Positions 1-9,498 of a stretch of DNA of 64,000 nucleotides are shown here, in pieces. The DNA lies in the NCBI GenBank assembly GCA_029204225.1, contig CM055108.1, positions 15,774,722-15,838,721 of the forward strand. The letters are read 5' to 3'. The notes below the pieces were generated by a model, which did not search any database, was not told the DNA's origin, and saw only the letters and a program-made list of their open reading frames with translations. The translations under genes and the position numbers were made by a program. Every line of letters begins with the position of its first letter. Positions within the stretch are counted from its first letter, which is position 1. This stretch comes from Diphasiastrum complanatum. Lineage: Eukaryota > Streptophyta > Lycopodiopsida > Lycopodiales > Lycopodiaceae.

Positions 1-1112
1 TAAAAACATTGTGGCCTGGTTCACACGTGCAAAACTCCAGAACCAAAACTATTTACAATTTTAGTCAATTTAGGTCTCAAACTAGCTAGGAAATGTTGAC
101 AATTTTCACACTTTCTTGATCATGTCTATCATCTCTTGATTATTTCCCATGATAATCAAGTCATCAACATAAAGAACAATCAAAGCAACCATACCATCCA
201 AGCATAAGACATAAATTTTGGATCAAAATGTGTTCTCACCATCCCCTTAGAACAAAAGTAGGTATCAATCCTACTATACCATGCATGTGGTGCCTATTTA
301 AGGCCATAAAGCACTTTCTTCAAGTGACATACTTTATTCTCCTATCCTTTCGCTACAAAGCCTTCAGGTTGATCCATGAATACCTCTTCTTCTAACTCAC
401 CATTTAGAAAAGCAGATTTCACATCCATCTTATGCAAAGGCCAATCAAAATGTGAAGCTAAAGCAACAAGTAGACGTAGTGTATTCCACTTACATACTGG
501 TGCAAAGGTCTCTTCATAGTCGATGCCTTTACTTTGTGCATACCCTTTGATCACCAATCTTGCTTTGTGCTTTGATATGCTTCCATCTGCATGGTACTTA
601 GTCCTATATACCCATTTACAACCAATGGATTTCCTGCCAACTGGTGGTTCCACTAAGTCCCATGTGCTATGCTTAGCAATTGAGTCCATCTCCTTTCCCA
701 TGGCCTTGACCCAAATGTCATCATCCTTCGCTTCACCATAAGTCGAAGGTTCTTTGCTTTGAATAATGCTAGATAAGAGAGCATAATTTGCTTCATACCT
801 TTCAAGTTGTGTCTTCTCTCTTGTTGATCTTTGTAGCTCTCCTAGATGATCCTGGAAAGTCATCCATGTCGCGGCTCTCCAACAATCTCTCAAACCACTT
901 AGGGAGCTTCCTGTCAGGTGATCGGCTTCCTGGTGAAAATGTATTCCATGGTACATCTTTCTCCTTGCGTTTGTCACTTGCAACTTCAATCCTTCTTGCA
1001 CCAAAGGTTTTGTCCCTACCTCTCCAACCTGTGTCTTGAGGTTAAGTAGTAGTACCTTGAGGTGTATCCTCATGTCCATCACTAGGAAAGTCAGTAAATG
1101 GATCATCATCAA
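1..1112 (-). pseudogene. Copia reverse transcriptase (RVT_2), partial, A1
   Basis: A frame at 342-1112 carries the linker between integrase and reverse transcriptase and then the RVT_2 start (TWDLVEPP, KWVYRTK, ARLVIKGYAQ, DYEETFAPV, MDVKSAFLNGELEEEVF). After a frame break near 341 the domain continues to the window edge. The catalytic YVDD box is readable at about 165-180 as LYVDDLII. In a working element this domain copies the RNA into cDNA in the virus-like particle. A neighbouring frame ends at 1042, overlapping this one out of phase, which marks another indel in the linker. The true 3' part lies outside the window. Confidence 0.9.
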
Positions 1113-1860
1113 GAGGTATCCTCACTATACCATCTTTCCCACTGGATGTGTCTGTCTTCTCAGCATCCTCATCATCATACATCTTAGATTCATCAAAGAT
1201 GACATCATGACTGACATGCATTTTGTTCTCCACTGGATCAAAACTTCTATAGCCCTTCACACGATCACCATATCCTAGGAATATACACTTGATAACTTTC
1301 ACATCAAGCTCACGTCTCTCTTCCTTAGGAATGTGTACAAAGGCCTTACATCCAAAGATTCGCAAGTGGTTCACCTTTGGCTTCTTCTTTGTGAATGCCT
1401 CCTCAGGTGCTATCTTTGGTATAGCAATGGTAGGACTTCTATTTTGAAGATAGACTATCGTACTGCATGCTTCTGACCAAAAATCTTTTGGTAGTTTCAT
1501 CTCAGCTAGCATAGATTTGGCACTTTCCACAATTGTACGATTCTTGCGCTCAGCTACACCATTGAGAGCAGGAGTATGAGTTTGCGTAAACTGTTTTTTG
1601 ATTCCACATTGATCACAAAGATCATTGAAGTCGTTAGACTTATACTCGCCTCCACTATTTGATCTTAGAACTTTGATCTTCCTACCTGTCTGATTTTTGA
1701 CCAATGCTTTGAAGCTCTTGAAATTGTCAAATGCATCCAATTTCTTCTTCAAGAAGTAAATCCACGTCTTACGTGACATATCATCAATAAAGGTCATGAA
1801 ATAGAAGGCTTTACCTAAGGACATAGTCCTCATAGGCCCGCATAAATTTATGTGGATCAA
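1042..1860 (-). pseudogene. Copia integrase core and C-terminal region, A1
   Basis: This 272-codon frame has the retroviral integrase (rve) signature: FIDDMSRKTWIYFLK near its start, then GGEY and THTPALNGVAERKNRT. The last catalytic Glu (in AERKN) is present. The second catalytic Asp, normally in RSDxGGEY, reads Asn here (RSNSGG), so the DDE triad is broken. The frame begins 3' of the first catalytic Asp motif, and that N-terminal piece lies beyond 1860 after a break. The C-terminal part has the copia HLRIFGCKAFVHIP and IFLGYG motifs followed by an acidic linker. It integrated cDNA in the ancestor; it is not functional now. Confidence 0.9.
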
Positions 1861-1908
1861 ATCCAGGATGTTCTTTGCCCTTGCAACACCACCTTTATTA
1901 AACTTCTC

Positions 1909-2214
1909 TCAATGTTGCTTCCCATACACACATGATTCGCACATCGACTTCAAGTGGTCTTCTATTGTAGGCAATCCTTTCACCATTTCCAGTTTCCTCA
2001 TCAAACTGAGGCTTCCTAAATTCAAGTGACCAAGCCTCTTATGCCACAGTTTGGTTTGCAATGGAATGGATGAGACAAGTCCATGTTGCCCTTTGATTGT
2101 AGCATTCATTCTGTACAATTTAGTGTTGGGCTCCCTTATATAATCCGCAATAACTTTGAATTTTTGGTTCACATCCTTCACAAAGCAACGATCATGGGCA
2201 AATTCTACTTTCAA
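1909..2214 (-). pseudogene. Copia GAG-pre-integrase zinc region, A1
   Basis: A 101-codon frame carries LWHKRLGHLNLGSLSLM and ends with MCESCVYGKQH. These are the His and Cys pairs of the HHCC zinc domain at the start of copia integrases. It is separated by a frame break from the protease above (2347) and from the integrase core below (1860). Copy A2 has the same block at 22.7-22.9 kb. Confidence 0.88.
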
Positions 2215-2346
2215 CTTTTGATCATTAATAACACCTATAGTAGATTTTTGTTCAAATCTGGTACATAAAGTACCTCCCTGATCATTTTACTTTTGCCATC
2301 AGGTAGTTGGATTGAAACGGTGCCTATCCCCTTGATCTTCCACACA

Positions 2347-2637
2347 TCACCATTTGCTTGTGAAACGGACATTACCCAACACTTTCAAGCTACTGAACCA
2401 ATCCTTGTTACCTGTCATGTGTCTTGTGGCTCCTGAGTCAATGTACCATGCTTGATCATCTTGATTAGATGACAATGATGATATGAAGATGCTAGAGTCT
2501 TCAATCTCACCCTCATCGACAAGGCTACCTACTTGCTTTGGTTTTCTCTTGCCTGATTCCACTAAGAATTTTTGACATTCACTCTTCCAATGGCCCTTTT
2601 TACCGCAATGGAAGTCTCGGTCGAGATTAGACTGCAT
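2347..2637 (-). pseudogene. Copia zinc-knuckle remnant and aspartic protease start, A1
   Basis: The frame reads HCGKKGHWKSEC, a CCHC zinc knuckle lacking its first Cys because the element is truncated there, then WYIDSGATRHMTGNKDWFSS. DSGA is the active-site motif of the copia pepsin-like protease. The protease frame breaks near 2347, before GAG-pre-integrase. In the related copy A2 the knuckle is complete (CFHCGKKGHWKCEC). The loss of the first Cys fixes the truncation point at about 2612. Confidence 0.88.
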
Positions 2638-2651
2638 GAATTGGTCAACAT

Positions 2652-2712
2652 TGTTAGAAGATTCTAGTGAAGATTCTTCTAACGGATAATTTTGATACAG
2701 ATTCTTCTAACA
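2652..2712. repeat. 61-bp palindromic insert-like sequence beside the A1 break
   Basis: The stretch begins TGTTAGAAGATTC and ends GATTCTTCTAACA, so its two ends are inverted copies. A further copy of the GATTCTTCTAAC end lies inside it. It sits about 40 bp beyond the broken 5' end of copia A1. It could be a tiny foldback element or the residue of an excision or end-joining event; I do not recognise a family. Confidence 0.6.
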
Positions 2713-3185
2713 GTGCTATCATGCCGTCGAACTACGCCAAGGAACATTGACGAACAACCAAAAGGAGTTCCAAAATCCAGATTCACCGAGAAAGACAATA
2801 TCAGAAGGTCAACGAGATTGCAAACCGGCCGACGAACAAAAACAAAGCCCAATATCTCCCCAACAGATTTTATGACAACGGGAATAAAATCATGGCCAAG
2901 TCAACATACAAATTAGATCTATTAGTAGTATAATGTCAGACACCCTTAAATGGTGCACTACTATACTGGTAAGCCAAAGGCGCGAGAAGCAGAGGTAGAT
3001 CTAAAATACCAATGGGCCTAAATAAGAAAGGACCCAAGTAGTTCTAAAATGCAATTTGAATTTTTAAACTTTTATAATAGTCAAGTTATTATGGCACATG
3101 GTTTTTGGGTAAACCAAAAGTCCTAATCCTAACTTTGTCTATAAGTAGGGATGTGACACCATTTTGTATTCACTTTTCATTTGCA

Positions 3186-3188
<3 letters not shown>
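2713..3188. other. Non-coding stretch without recognised gene
   Basis: A short plus-strand open frame at about 2692-2916 is rich in Arg, Thr and Lys and matches no domain I know. It faintly resembles the RRSTR linker of copia polyproteins, but nothing around it supports that. The rest is AT-rich with stops in all frames. Confidence 0.4.

Positions 3189-3265
<77 letters not shown>
3189..3265. repeat. (GA)n microsatellite, about 77 bp
   Basis: An uninterrupted AG/GA run. It opens artificial Arg-Glu or Ser-Leu frames on both strands that should not be taken as genes. Similar tracts occur at 13.1, 28.7, 40.5 and 41.0 kb. Confidence 0.97.
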
Positions 3266-3267
<2 letters not shown>

Positions 3268-3269
3268 CA

Positions 3270-3945
3270 AAGCCTCCTTCTCCTACCTTTTCTTGTACGT
3301 GAACTCCTTCTCTTTTTCCATTGTATGCTTGGTTGTGGAATGATGAATGCTTGTATGCGTTTCCTAAGTATGTTATTACAATAAAGAAGATCATTAGCAC
3401 AAGCTTTCATCCTCTTAATCCACAAAAAAAAATAGTAAAATAGGAGTTAGAAAATTTCATGTGAGATCATTATGGTCTATTCATTAGTCTACTTCCATTG
3501 TTTCCCTCCCTTGAGAAGCTAAGCCTCAAGAAGGAGAAGGTTTAGAGCTCAAAGAGCCTATACAGCCCAAGAAAAGCCAAGATCCAAGAAGAGGATCTTC
3601 ACATATCAAAACCCTAAAAAGAGTCAAGGAGAGTGTCAAGCACCCTATTTTCAAACTAAGCCATTCCACCATCAAATCATATGCCAAGATTGACACCCTT
3701 GGCAGGCTTGGTTCCCATTTATATTTGTGGTCTAAACCCCTCCCCTTTGGATCGAAGCCCATACCACATGACAACTCACCCAATTGGAGATCCAGACCCT
3801 AATTTTGCTCTCTTGATTGCTACAAAAAGGGAGGTATGGAAAGGGTCCAACAAAGATGTAATGTCAAGACTTAGTTCGAGATTGAACTAAAAACGTTTGG
3901 TCAAGATGTCAATGCAATGACTCGATTGAGAATTGAGAAGTGGGC
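3270..3945. other. Unassigned non-coding DNA
   Basis: No domain, splice pattern or long meaningful frame is visible on either strand. An 85-codon minus-strand frame (3526-3783) has no recognisable motif and I treat it as chance. Confidence 0.4.
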
Positions 3946-3949
3946 TCAG

Positions 3950-4165
3950 TCAAAATGACACTGCAAGACTCGGTTGAGATATGATTGAGTGACTCGGTCG
4001 AAATCTGATTGAAGGACTCGGTCGAGATCCGACTGAAGGACTCGAGATTAGACTGAAGGAATCGATCCAGATCCGATTGAAGGACTCGGTCGAGATCTGA
4101 CGGAGAGACTCAGTTGAGACCTGATTGAAAGACTCGATCAAGATCTGACAGAGAGACTCCAAAGA
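3950..4165. repeat. Degenerate 24-26 bp minisatellite (GACTCGGTCGAGATCTGA-like unit)
   Basis: About eight imperfect copies of a GACTCGGTCGAGATC/TGATTGAAG unit follow one another. Most spacings are close to 24 bp, so the minus-strand translation shows an ESFNQVST-like 8-residue repeat. The unit contains CGAG and GATC palindromic bits. Related GACTCGG words continue to about 4320. No gene context supports a protein reading. Confidence 0.85.
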
Positions 4166-4361
4166 GAGCTTATGTGGATTACCCCCAGTCGAAATGTAAT
4201 ATGAAATTCGGCTCGGTTCAGACGTAAGTCGGTGGACTCGGCCATGGTTGGAACTTGAAGACTCGGCTGAGGACGAAGCTAGGGACTTGGTCGAAACCAG
4301 AGTGACGGGCTCGGTCAAGATGTAGAGTGTGAAGTTTCAAGTATCGTTTGGAGCACAGAGA

Positions 4362-4484
4362 TCGCGGTTTGGTGGAGCTGTGTGTGTGCACTAGTGAAAA
4401 TGGTGCCAAATATTCACAAAGATCGTGGTTTGGTGGAGGTGCATGTGCACACTAGTGGGAATGGCGCCAAATGTTCACAGATTT
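4362..4484. repeat. Two tandem 62-bp copies
   Basis: Two successive units start GATCGCGGTTTGGTGGAG and GATCGTGGTTTGGTGGAG and end near ATTCACA and GTTCACA. They are about 88 percent alike by eye. The unit contains TGTGCAC and CACTAG words. It directly follows the minisatellite. Confidence 0.85.
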
Positions 4485-4489
4485 CAACA

Positions 4490-5975
4490 TAGAAAATCTG
4501 TGAAGCGATTTCTTTGGTTTCATTTTCTGTTCTCTAGGTACAGGGTGTTTCTGCCCGTTACCAGGTGGTTGGCCTTCTTAATGTGATCTTCTTATTACGA
4601 TGTCAGATCAGACAGAAAGATGTGATTATGTTGTAGTATTTTTAATTCTACCTGTTAGTGGATTTCTCAGATTACGTTCACTCCATATGCACTCACAAGG
4701 TCAAAAAAATCATGCAAGCCTAGAACATTCATATAAAGATAAGCATGCACCGTGGATGAACTCCATTCAATTCCTACTTCTATCCACTGTAACGTTGGAA
4801 AAACAAACAAGATTATCAGGCTAATTTAACAGATCAACAGAAATGAAAGAAACAAGAACAAGAAACTAGCTAACAAGCCATTTCAAAGAGCAAGGATCAA
4901 GAAATAACCATTTCTTGATTCTCGAGCTTCTCAAGAATATCAAGAATTGGACTGTTAGGAATTATGCAAGATCTACACCACAAATCCAACCTATTTAGTT
5001 TACTTGAAGCTTGTATCAAATCAAGAACAAGAAATCAAGAAACTAATTCACTCTACTTCCTCAACACAATTAAAACAAGAATTCTATTCTAGTTCCACAA
5101 CTACATTAAGATAGGAAAGCAAGATCATGAAAGCTTCACTCAAGAACACAAACATGATCATGGAGCTAAGATGAAGGCTCAAAACTTGTGGAGGATCTTC
5201 TCATTAAAGCAAGAGCAAGAGCATTACAATCAAAAGCTCCCTCACAAGAGAGGGGGGCTCTTAAATAAGCCAAGAGGCTGCCCATGTGGAGCCTAAGTGG
5301 CAATTCCACAAATTACAATCTACAAGTGGAATTAGCTCCTCCACTAGAGGTCACCATCAAAAGGTGGCTCACTCTAATTTATTTAAAAGGGGTCTACCAC
5401 ATTACTTACAAATGCCTACACATACTAGCTCATACATGGTCATTCCTTCTCTTGGGATTCACCATGAGGTTCACATGATTTTAAAACTGTTATTCTAGCT
5501 AGTAATTCTCAGCTCTCATCCTCATCCTTCTCTTCTTCCTCAAAGACCTCCTCGATCTAGGGTGAGAGATGCTCTTTAGAATAGCTCGACTCGGCATCTT
5601 GGGGATTCCTCAAAATCTGCCAACAATGATATTTCGTCGAGTTATCTACACTTTGCCAATAAGTCATCTAAACACACACAAAAAAAAAGTTTACGCCAAA
5701 AAAGAGTTTCTTTTCAAATTCAAAAAACTTCTCAATGGACCTTGCCTTCATTTTTTACGGTTAGGATATGCCCTATCATATCCAACAAATGAGATCATGA
5801 AAAACCCTGGTCTGGGGTTTGAGAGCATAAAATCAGAGATTTCTCTCTATTCTTAACCGTTTTGCAAGTGGTAAAAACCCAGAGGAGGGCGCCCTAGCAG
5901 TGCAAATCAGATCAGAGGAGGCCGTGGAAAGATATTCATGTCTTTGATATCTTTGATGTTCAAGAGAAAGGTAAG
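4490..5975. other. Unassigned AT-rich DNA, possible old LTR
   Basis: No coding domain is recognised. A 9-bp perfect stem with a 4-base loop lies at 4897-4918 (TCAAGAAAT and ATTTCTTGA). A TATA-like TTAAATAA at about 5262 follows a purine/GC patch and could be an old LTR promoter, but no TG..CA ends, primer site or second copy could be found. Confidence 0.35.
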
Positions 5976-5978
5976 CAA

Positions 5979-6431
5979 GTGGAAGCGACTCACTTTGCTT
6001 TACTCACATGTTTTAGAGAATCTTCTTGCGTAGATGATGCTATGCGAATGGATATTGGTTCTCATGGATTTCATGCTGGAAAAGCAAGTAATGAATCTAG
6101 AAAACAAAGTTTGTTCAATGACTTTGATGGTGAAAAGGAAGATCAAGAGGTTGGTCTCAAAGGGCTTCAACAACACAAAAGGAAAGGTGGCAATTTGGAG
6201 CTAGTCAAGATCATCAAAGGAGAGGTAATTGGCAAAGATATTTTGGATCTATTATTGAAGCTTGTTGAAGACTCAATTAAGGTCAAATGCGCTCAAGGAA
6301 GTGTTGTTCAAGTTTACTTTACTTGTTCTATCTCATGTTTGAGCTATTTCATGTGGATGTGTGCAAATTGTCAAGTTATGGACAAACTAGCTACATTGTC
6401 TTGCAATATCTTATTGTTGGAGTTGTACTAG
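5979..6431 (+). CDS. Hypothetical 150-codon frame, not recognised
   Basis: The frame is open for 150 codons but the reading does not begin with a clear ATG context; a gtaagcaagtgg splice-donor-like word lies just before it. The first 100 residues are hydrophilic and Lys/Glu rich, and the end is Cys and hydrophobic rich and probably read-through. I recognise no domain. It abuts the GC-rich LINE scrap, so it may be non-coding DNA or part of an old element. Low confidence that it is expressed. Confidence 0.2.
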   Translation: MEATHFALLTCFRESSCVDDAMRMDIGSHGFHAGKASNESRKQSLFNDFDGEKEDQEVGLKGLQQHKRKGGNLELVKIIKGEVIGKDILDLLLKLVEDSIKVKCAQGSVVQVYFTCSISCLSYFMWMCANCQVMDKLATLSCNILLLELY

Positions 6432-6469
6432 TTGCTGCTTCCGTAGTTTTTCCATCTAAGCCCTATAAA

Positions 6470-6800
6470 GGCAGACACGCATGTTCCTCGTCATTAAGGT
6501 CTTTACACCCCCTGTGGTATGATGCCGAATGTCGCTCTCTCCATCACCTTGTCAACCATGCCCGTACTCATGATCCTCACCTCCTCCGCTCCGCCAGACG
6601 CTCTTGTCGTCGCACACTCCGCCAGAAAAAGCGCGCCTATGACGACTCTGAAGGAAAACATCTTGTTGACCTTCTCTTCAGTTCCTCTTTAGGCGCCTTT
6701 TGGCGTGAATTTATCCCCTGTGCTCCACCACCTCTCCTAGATGACCTCCGCATATGGACCGACTACACTACCAGCCTATATACCATACCCACAAACCCAT
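6470..6800 (+). pseudogene. LINE (non-LTR retrotransposon) fragment, linker upstream of reverse transcriptase
   Basis: A C-rich patch in AT-rich surroundings encodes PLWYDAECRSLHHLV, then RRSCRRTLRQKKRAYDD, then AFWREF. In plant LINE ORF2 proteins the WxDxEC..., RxxKRxY and FW motifs sit between the endonuclease and the reverse transcriptase. Only this linker remains; there are no endonuclease residues before it and no reverse transcriptase after it. Base composition and codon use differ sharply from both flanks, which supports insertion. It lies within a longer frame (6287-6976) whose flanks are meaningless. Confidence 0.7.
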
Positions 6801-7470
6801 CTCTATCTCTCCATGCCCTTCTGAGTTCACCTTCTTTGCTGATGGAAATGAAGCTATTGGAGGCTTATTATGTCACTCATCCATGGCTAAGTTCTCAAGT
6901 GTTGAGCTACTTGGTGCCAATACTTGGAGTTTGTCAATTTTTGGTGAATTCATGGTCATTTTCTTGTGTCAAGTAGATCTTGAAGATGGACTAGTGCAAC
7001 CTACTTGGTTTATGGAGTCATGTGGTGCTGGATTTGCATCATTAATGTACTCACCTACTCATGGATTTCCAAGGTTTGATGGTTTCTTGTGGCAAAATGG
7101 AGATGGAGGCTCATTCATGGAGTTTTATGGTGGAGACATATCAAGAAAGGACAAAGTTGGAGGAGACAAGCAAGAAAATGGTCATCACTCACATTTATTG
7201 TTTGGTTGCTGTAATTTTCCAGAGATTTCAAAGTTTGAAACCTGGAGGAATCATTTCATTCACATTCTATTTGGTTCTTCATGTTCTAGTTAAATCTTGA
7301 TGTGTAAAATTGATGTAAGAAATAATGAAGCATCCAATTTGGACACTATTCTCTATATCAATTATGAAAGATACTTTAGAACCTTAGAAAGGAGATCTAT
7401 ACTTAGGATGGAGATCATTCTAAAGTTGGATCAAAGTAGTATGGTTAAAACTATGCCAAAACTAGTTGAA
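6801..7470 (+). other. Unassigned stretch before an LTR; possible eroded copia 3' coding end
   Basis: One frame is open over 6754-7293 and another over 7297-7482. Neither shows a recognisable domain. Because the second runs directly into a polypurine tract and an LTR start, it is positioned where a copia RNase H tail would be, but I cannot see the RNase H motifs. Confidence 0.3.
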
Positions 7471-8098
7471 GAGGGAGTGTGAGAGATTTCAACTAGTTTA
7501 GTCATATTTTGGTAAATTGTCAATAAGAGGCCAAAACTCATTTTAGACTTAGAGATAAACTTTTTGAAGTTATATTAGTTTAAAATACATTCAACAAACA
7601 CTTTTTGAAAGTGTGGGAAAATTAATAGTCGAGTTTGAGAGAGCTTCAAATTTGAACTTTGGGTACATTGAATCTAGACCCAAAAATAGTAGGGTTTACA
7701 TTTTGGAGGGAAAGCCAAGTGGCCAAATAGGGTTTGGACACTCTATAAAAGGATGTAACTCGTGGAGAGACACATCTTCTCTCTTCTATCTCTCATTTCA
7801 TCATTATACATGGTTCTCTTTGGGTCCTACTACTCATCGGTGCACTCTCATGATGTTATCTTGCGATCCTATGTGTAGAATGGTCATTTATTGCTATTTT
7901 TGGATCCACACATGTGTAATACAGTAGGGTATTGTAATTGTATGGAAAAAAAACATATTTTATGTTTTGGTTCATGTTTGATCAGTATATCTTAGAGTTT
8001 GCATCTCATTTTGTATGTAGATGCTGATTTTTCTACATTGGCAAGATTGTTGGTTTGCTCCTTATTGTAACCAAAGATCAGGCACATGGATTGGATCT
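7469..8098 (+). mobile_element. Copia LTR (plus orientation) with polypurine tract and TATA box
   Basis: A polypurine tract (AAGAGGGAG, 7469-7477) is followed by TGTGAGAGATTTC, the form of a 3' LTR start. A TATAAAA box lies at 7744-7750. From about 7790 the sequence matches, in inverted orientation, the LTR at 8189-8497. The match includes ATACATGGTTCTCTTGGG-like, GGATCCACACATGTG-like and TGCATCTCATT-like blocks. The end at about 8098 is set by where that match stops. Confidence 0.72.
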
Positions 8099-8497
8099 TG
8101 AATGATCTGAAATCCTTCACAATATTTACCAAATCATTGATAAATATGATTTTCTCCTTCATAACTTGAAACACAAGCTCTAATACCATGTGGAAGATTA
8201 ATCCATAAACTGATCTTGGGTTTTGAAAGAGAACAAATCAACAATCATGCCAATCTAAAAAAAAATCAGCATCTACTCTATGAATGAGATGCAAATTCTA
8301 ATAAAACTTGATAAAAAATGAACCAAATCATAAAGTACTATTGTCGTCCATACAAAATCAGCAAGCTATTGTATTTCACATGTGTGGATTCAAAAATAAC
8401 AAATATAGATCATTTTACACATAGAATTGCAAGCAATCACAAGTATAGTGCACCAATGGATAGTAGAACCCAAGAGAACCATGTATAAGCATGAAAT
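8099..8497 (-). mobile_element. Copia LTR (minus orientation) with primer-binding site, cut by another insertion
   Basis: On the minus strand the order is LTR (8497 down to 8189), then primer-binding site TGGTATTAGAGC (8188-8177), then a leader or gag start down to about 8099. The LTR is cut at 8497/8498, where copia C begins. It is an inverted relative of the LTR at 7469-8098, with only about 90 bp between the two arms. The gag-like leader is also recognisable at 58.95-59.16 kb. Confidence 0.75.
8177..8188 (-). other. tRNA-Met primer-binding site (variant)
   Basis: The minus strand reads TGGTATTAGAGC, one base from the usual TGGTATCAGAGC, directly after the LTR end CA. Confidence 0.8.
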
Positions 8498-9264
8498 TGT
8501 TGAATTTATCTCCTCTACTCTCCTAAATCCCATGTTAATCTAGTCCCATTTACTTGCATTGTCATGCAGCTCAACTACTAAAGATGAGTAGTGAAGATGG
8601 CTGAAATGTCAGAGTTGGACAAACTATCGGGTAGACCCAACCTGTACGACTTATTGGGGAAGCCCGACTTATCAACCTCCTCATGCTCAAGCCCGACCTC
8701 CTCACGCTCATCCTCTGTACTACGTAACCAACTTGACAATGACAACAGCGTTGATCTTCTCCTTGACGGCACAATGGCTCCACGTCATCTCTTATATACT
8801 CATTTGCATAAATGTAAATAGCACATAGATTATTGTAACCAACAAGCATGTGATTGATCAATGATCAAGAACACAGATTATTGAATCAGATGAGACAGAC
8901 ACAATAGATGCTTTCATGCATTGATTCTCCTCTTCAGACATAATAAGCTCATAACTTTTACAATTTGTAGTTAGCTTTGTGAGCACGCGATTTCGCCCGC
9001 TATTGTATTGTGCTCACCTGCATCACTAACTTGTATTTCATTACAATCAATCTAAATAAAGTGCTCCCTAGTTTTGCATTCAACTTCTGTCAGTATTTGC
9101 AATGCTTTTCGCTCTCTGTCTAACCTTCTGATTGCTTTGTCTGATTGTCTGCTCTTGCTTCCACTATCATCGTGCACCTATCTCTAAACTTCACTTCATT
9201 ATTGTGTTCGCCTATTGTTACCAATAGTGCACCCACCGAGGGAACTTCTCACACTTCTCCAACA
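8498..9264 (+). mobile_element. 5' LTR of copia C, 767 bp
   Basis: It starts TGTTGAATTTATC and ends CTCCAACA, so its ends are TGTTG and CAACA, a perfect 5-bp inverted pair. The primer-binding site follows with no gap. A TATATA-type box lies at about 8792-8798. A pyrimidine-rich word near the start (CTCCTCTACTCTCCTAAA) recurs at 36.9 kb, where a fragment of the same LTR survives. It is inserted into the minus-strand LTR on its left. Confidence 0.85.
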
Positions 9265-9276
9265 TGGTATCAGAGC
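9265..9276 (+). other. tRNA-Met primer-binding site of copia C
   Basis: TGGTATCAGAGC directly abuts the CA end of the LTR. It primes minus-strand DNA synthesis in retrotransposons. Confidence 0.92.
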
Positions 9277-9498
9277 ATGAGGTTACTATTCTTTGATTAT
9301 TTAGAGCTTTAATATCAAAATTCATCTGGTTTCTTAAGCGGTTTTATGTTAGAGCTATTTTTATAGCCTGATAAGCTTCCCACAGAACCTAATCCTACTA
9401 GCCGATAGAATACTCATTTTCTTGTTCTGTAATTTTTCACTAGATTTTCATACTTAAGTCATTGATAGTTACTACTATCATCTAGACTAATTTTCCAC

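Larger units (their letters stand above)
1..2640 (-). mobile_element. Ty1/copia retrotransposon, family A copy 1 (A1), truncated at both ends
   Basis: Reading the minus strand from high to low coordinates gives half a zinc knuckle, protease, GAG-pre-integrase, integrase core and reverse transcriptase, the Ty1/copia order. The element leaves the window at base 1 inside the reverse transcriptase, so RNase H and the 3' LTR are not visible. Its upstream end is abrupt, near 2612, in the middle of the zinc-knuckle codons, with no gag N-terminus, primer site or 5' LTR. Copy A2 at 19.7-24.1 kb is a close relative in the same orientation. Several frame breaks show it is dead. Confidence 0.93.

Noticed and set aside
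2083-2268. Plus-strand open frames inside the copia A1 region
   Set aside because: They lie opposite clear minus-strand copia domains and show no motifs; they are shadows of the real coding strand. The same applies to plus frames over 20.2-23.6 kb and 33.4-33.6 kb, and minus frames over 15.1-17.6, 41.3-42.0 and 43.1-43.7 kb.
6754-7293. 179-codon plus frame after the LINE scrap
   Set aside because: It begins inside the LINE scrap in a different frame and then runs through AT-rich DNA without any motif; a chance frame is more likely.
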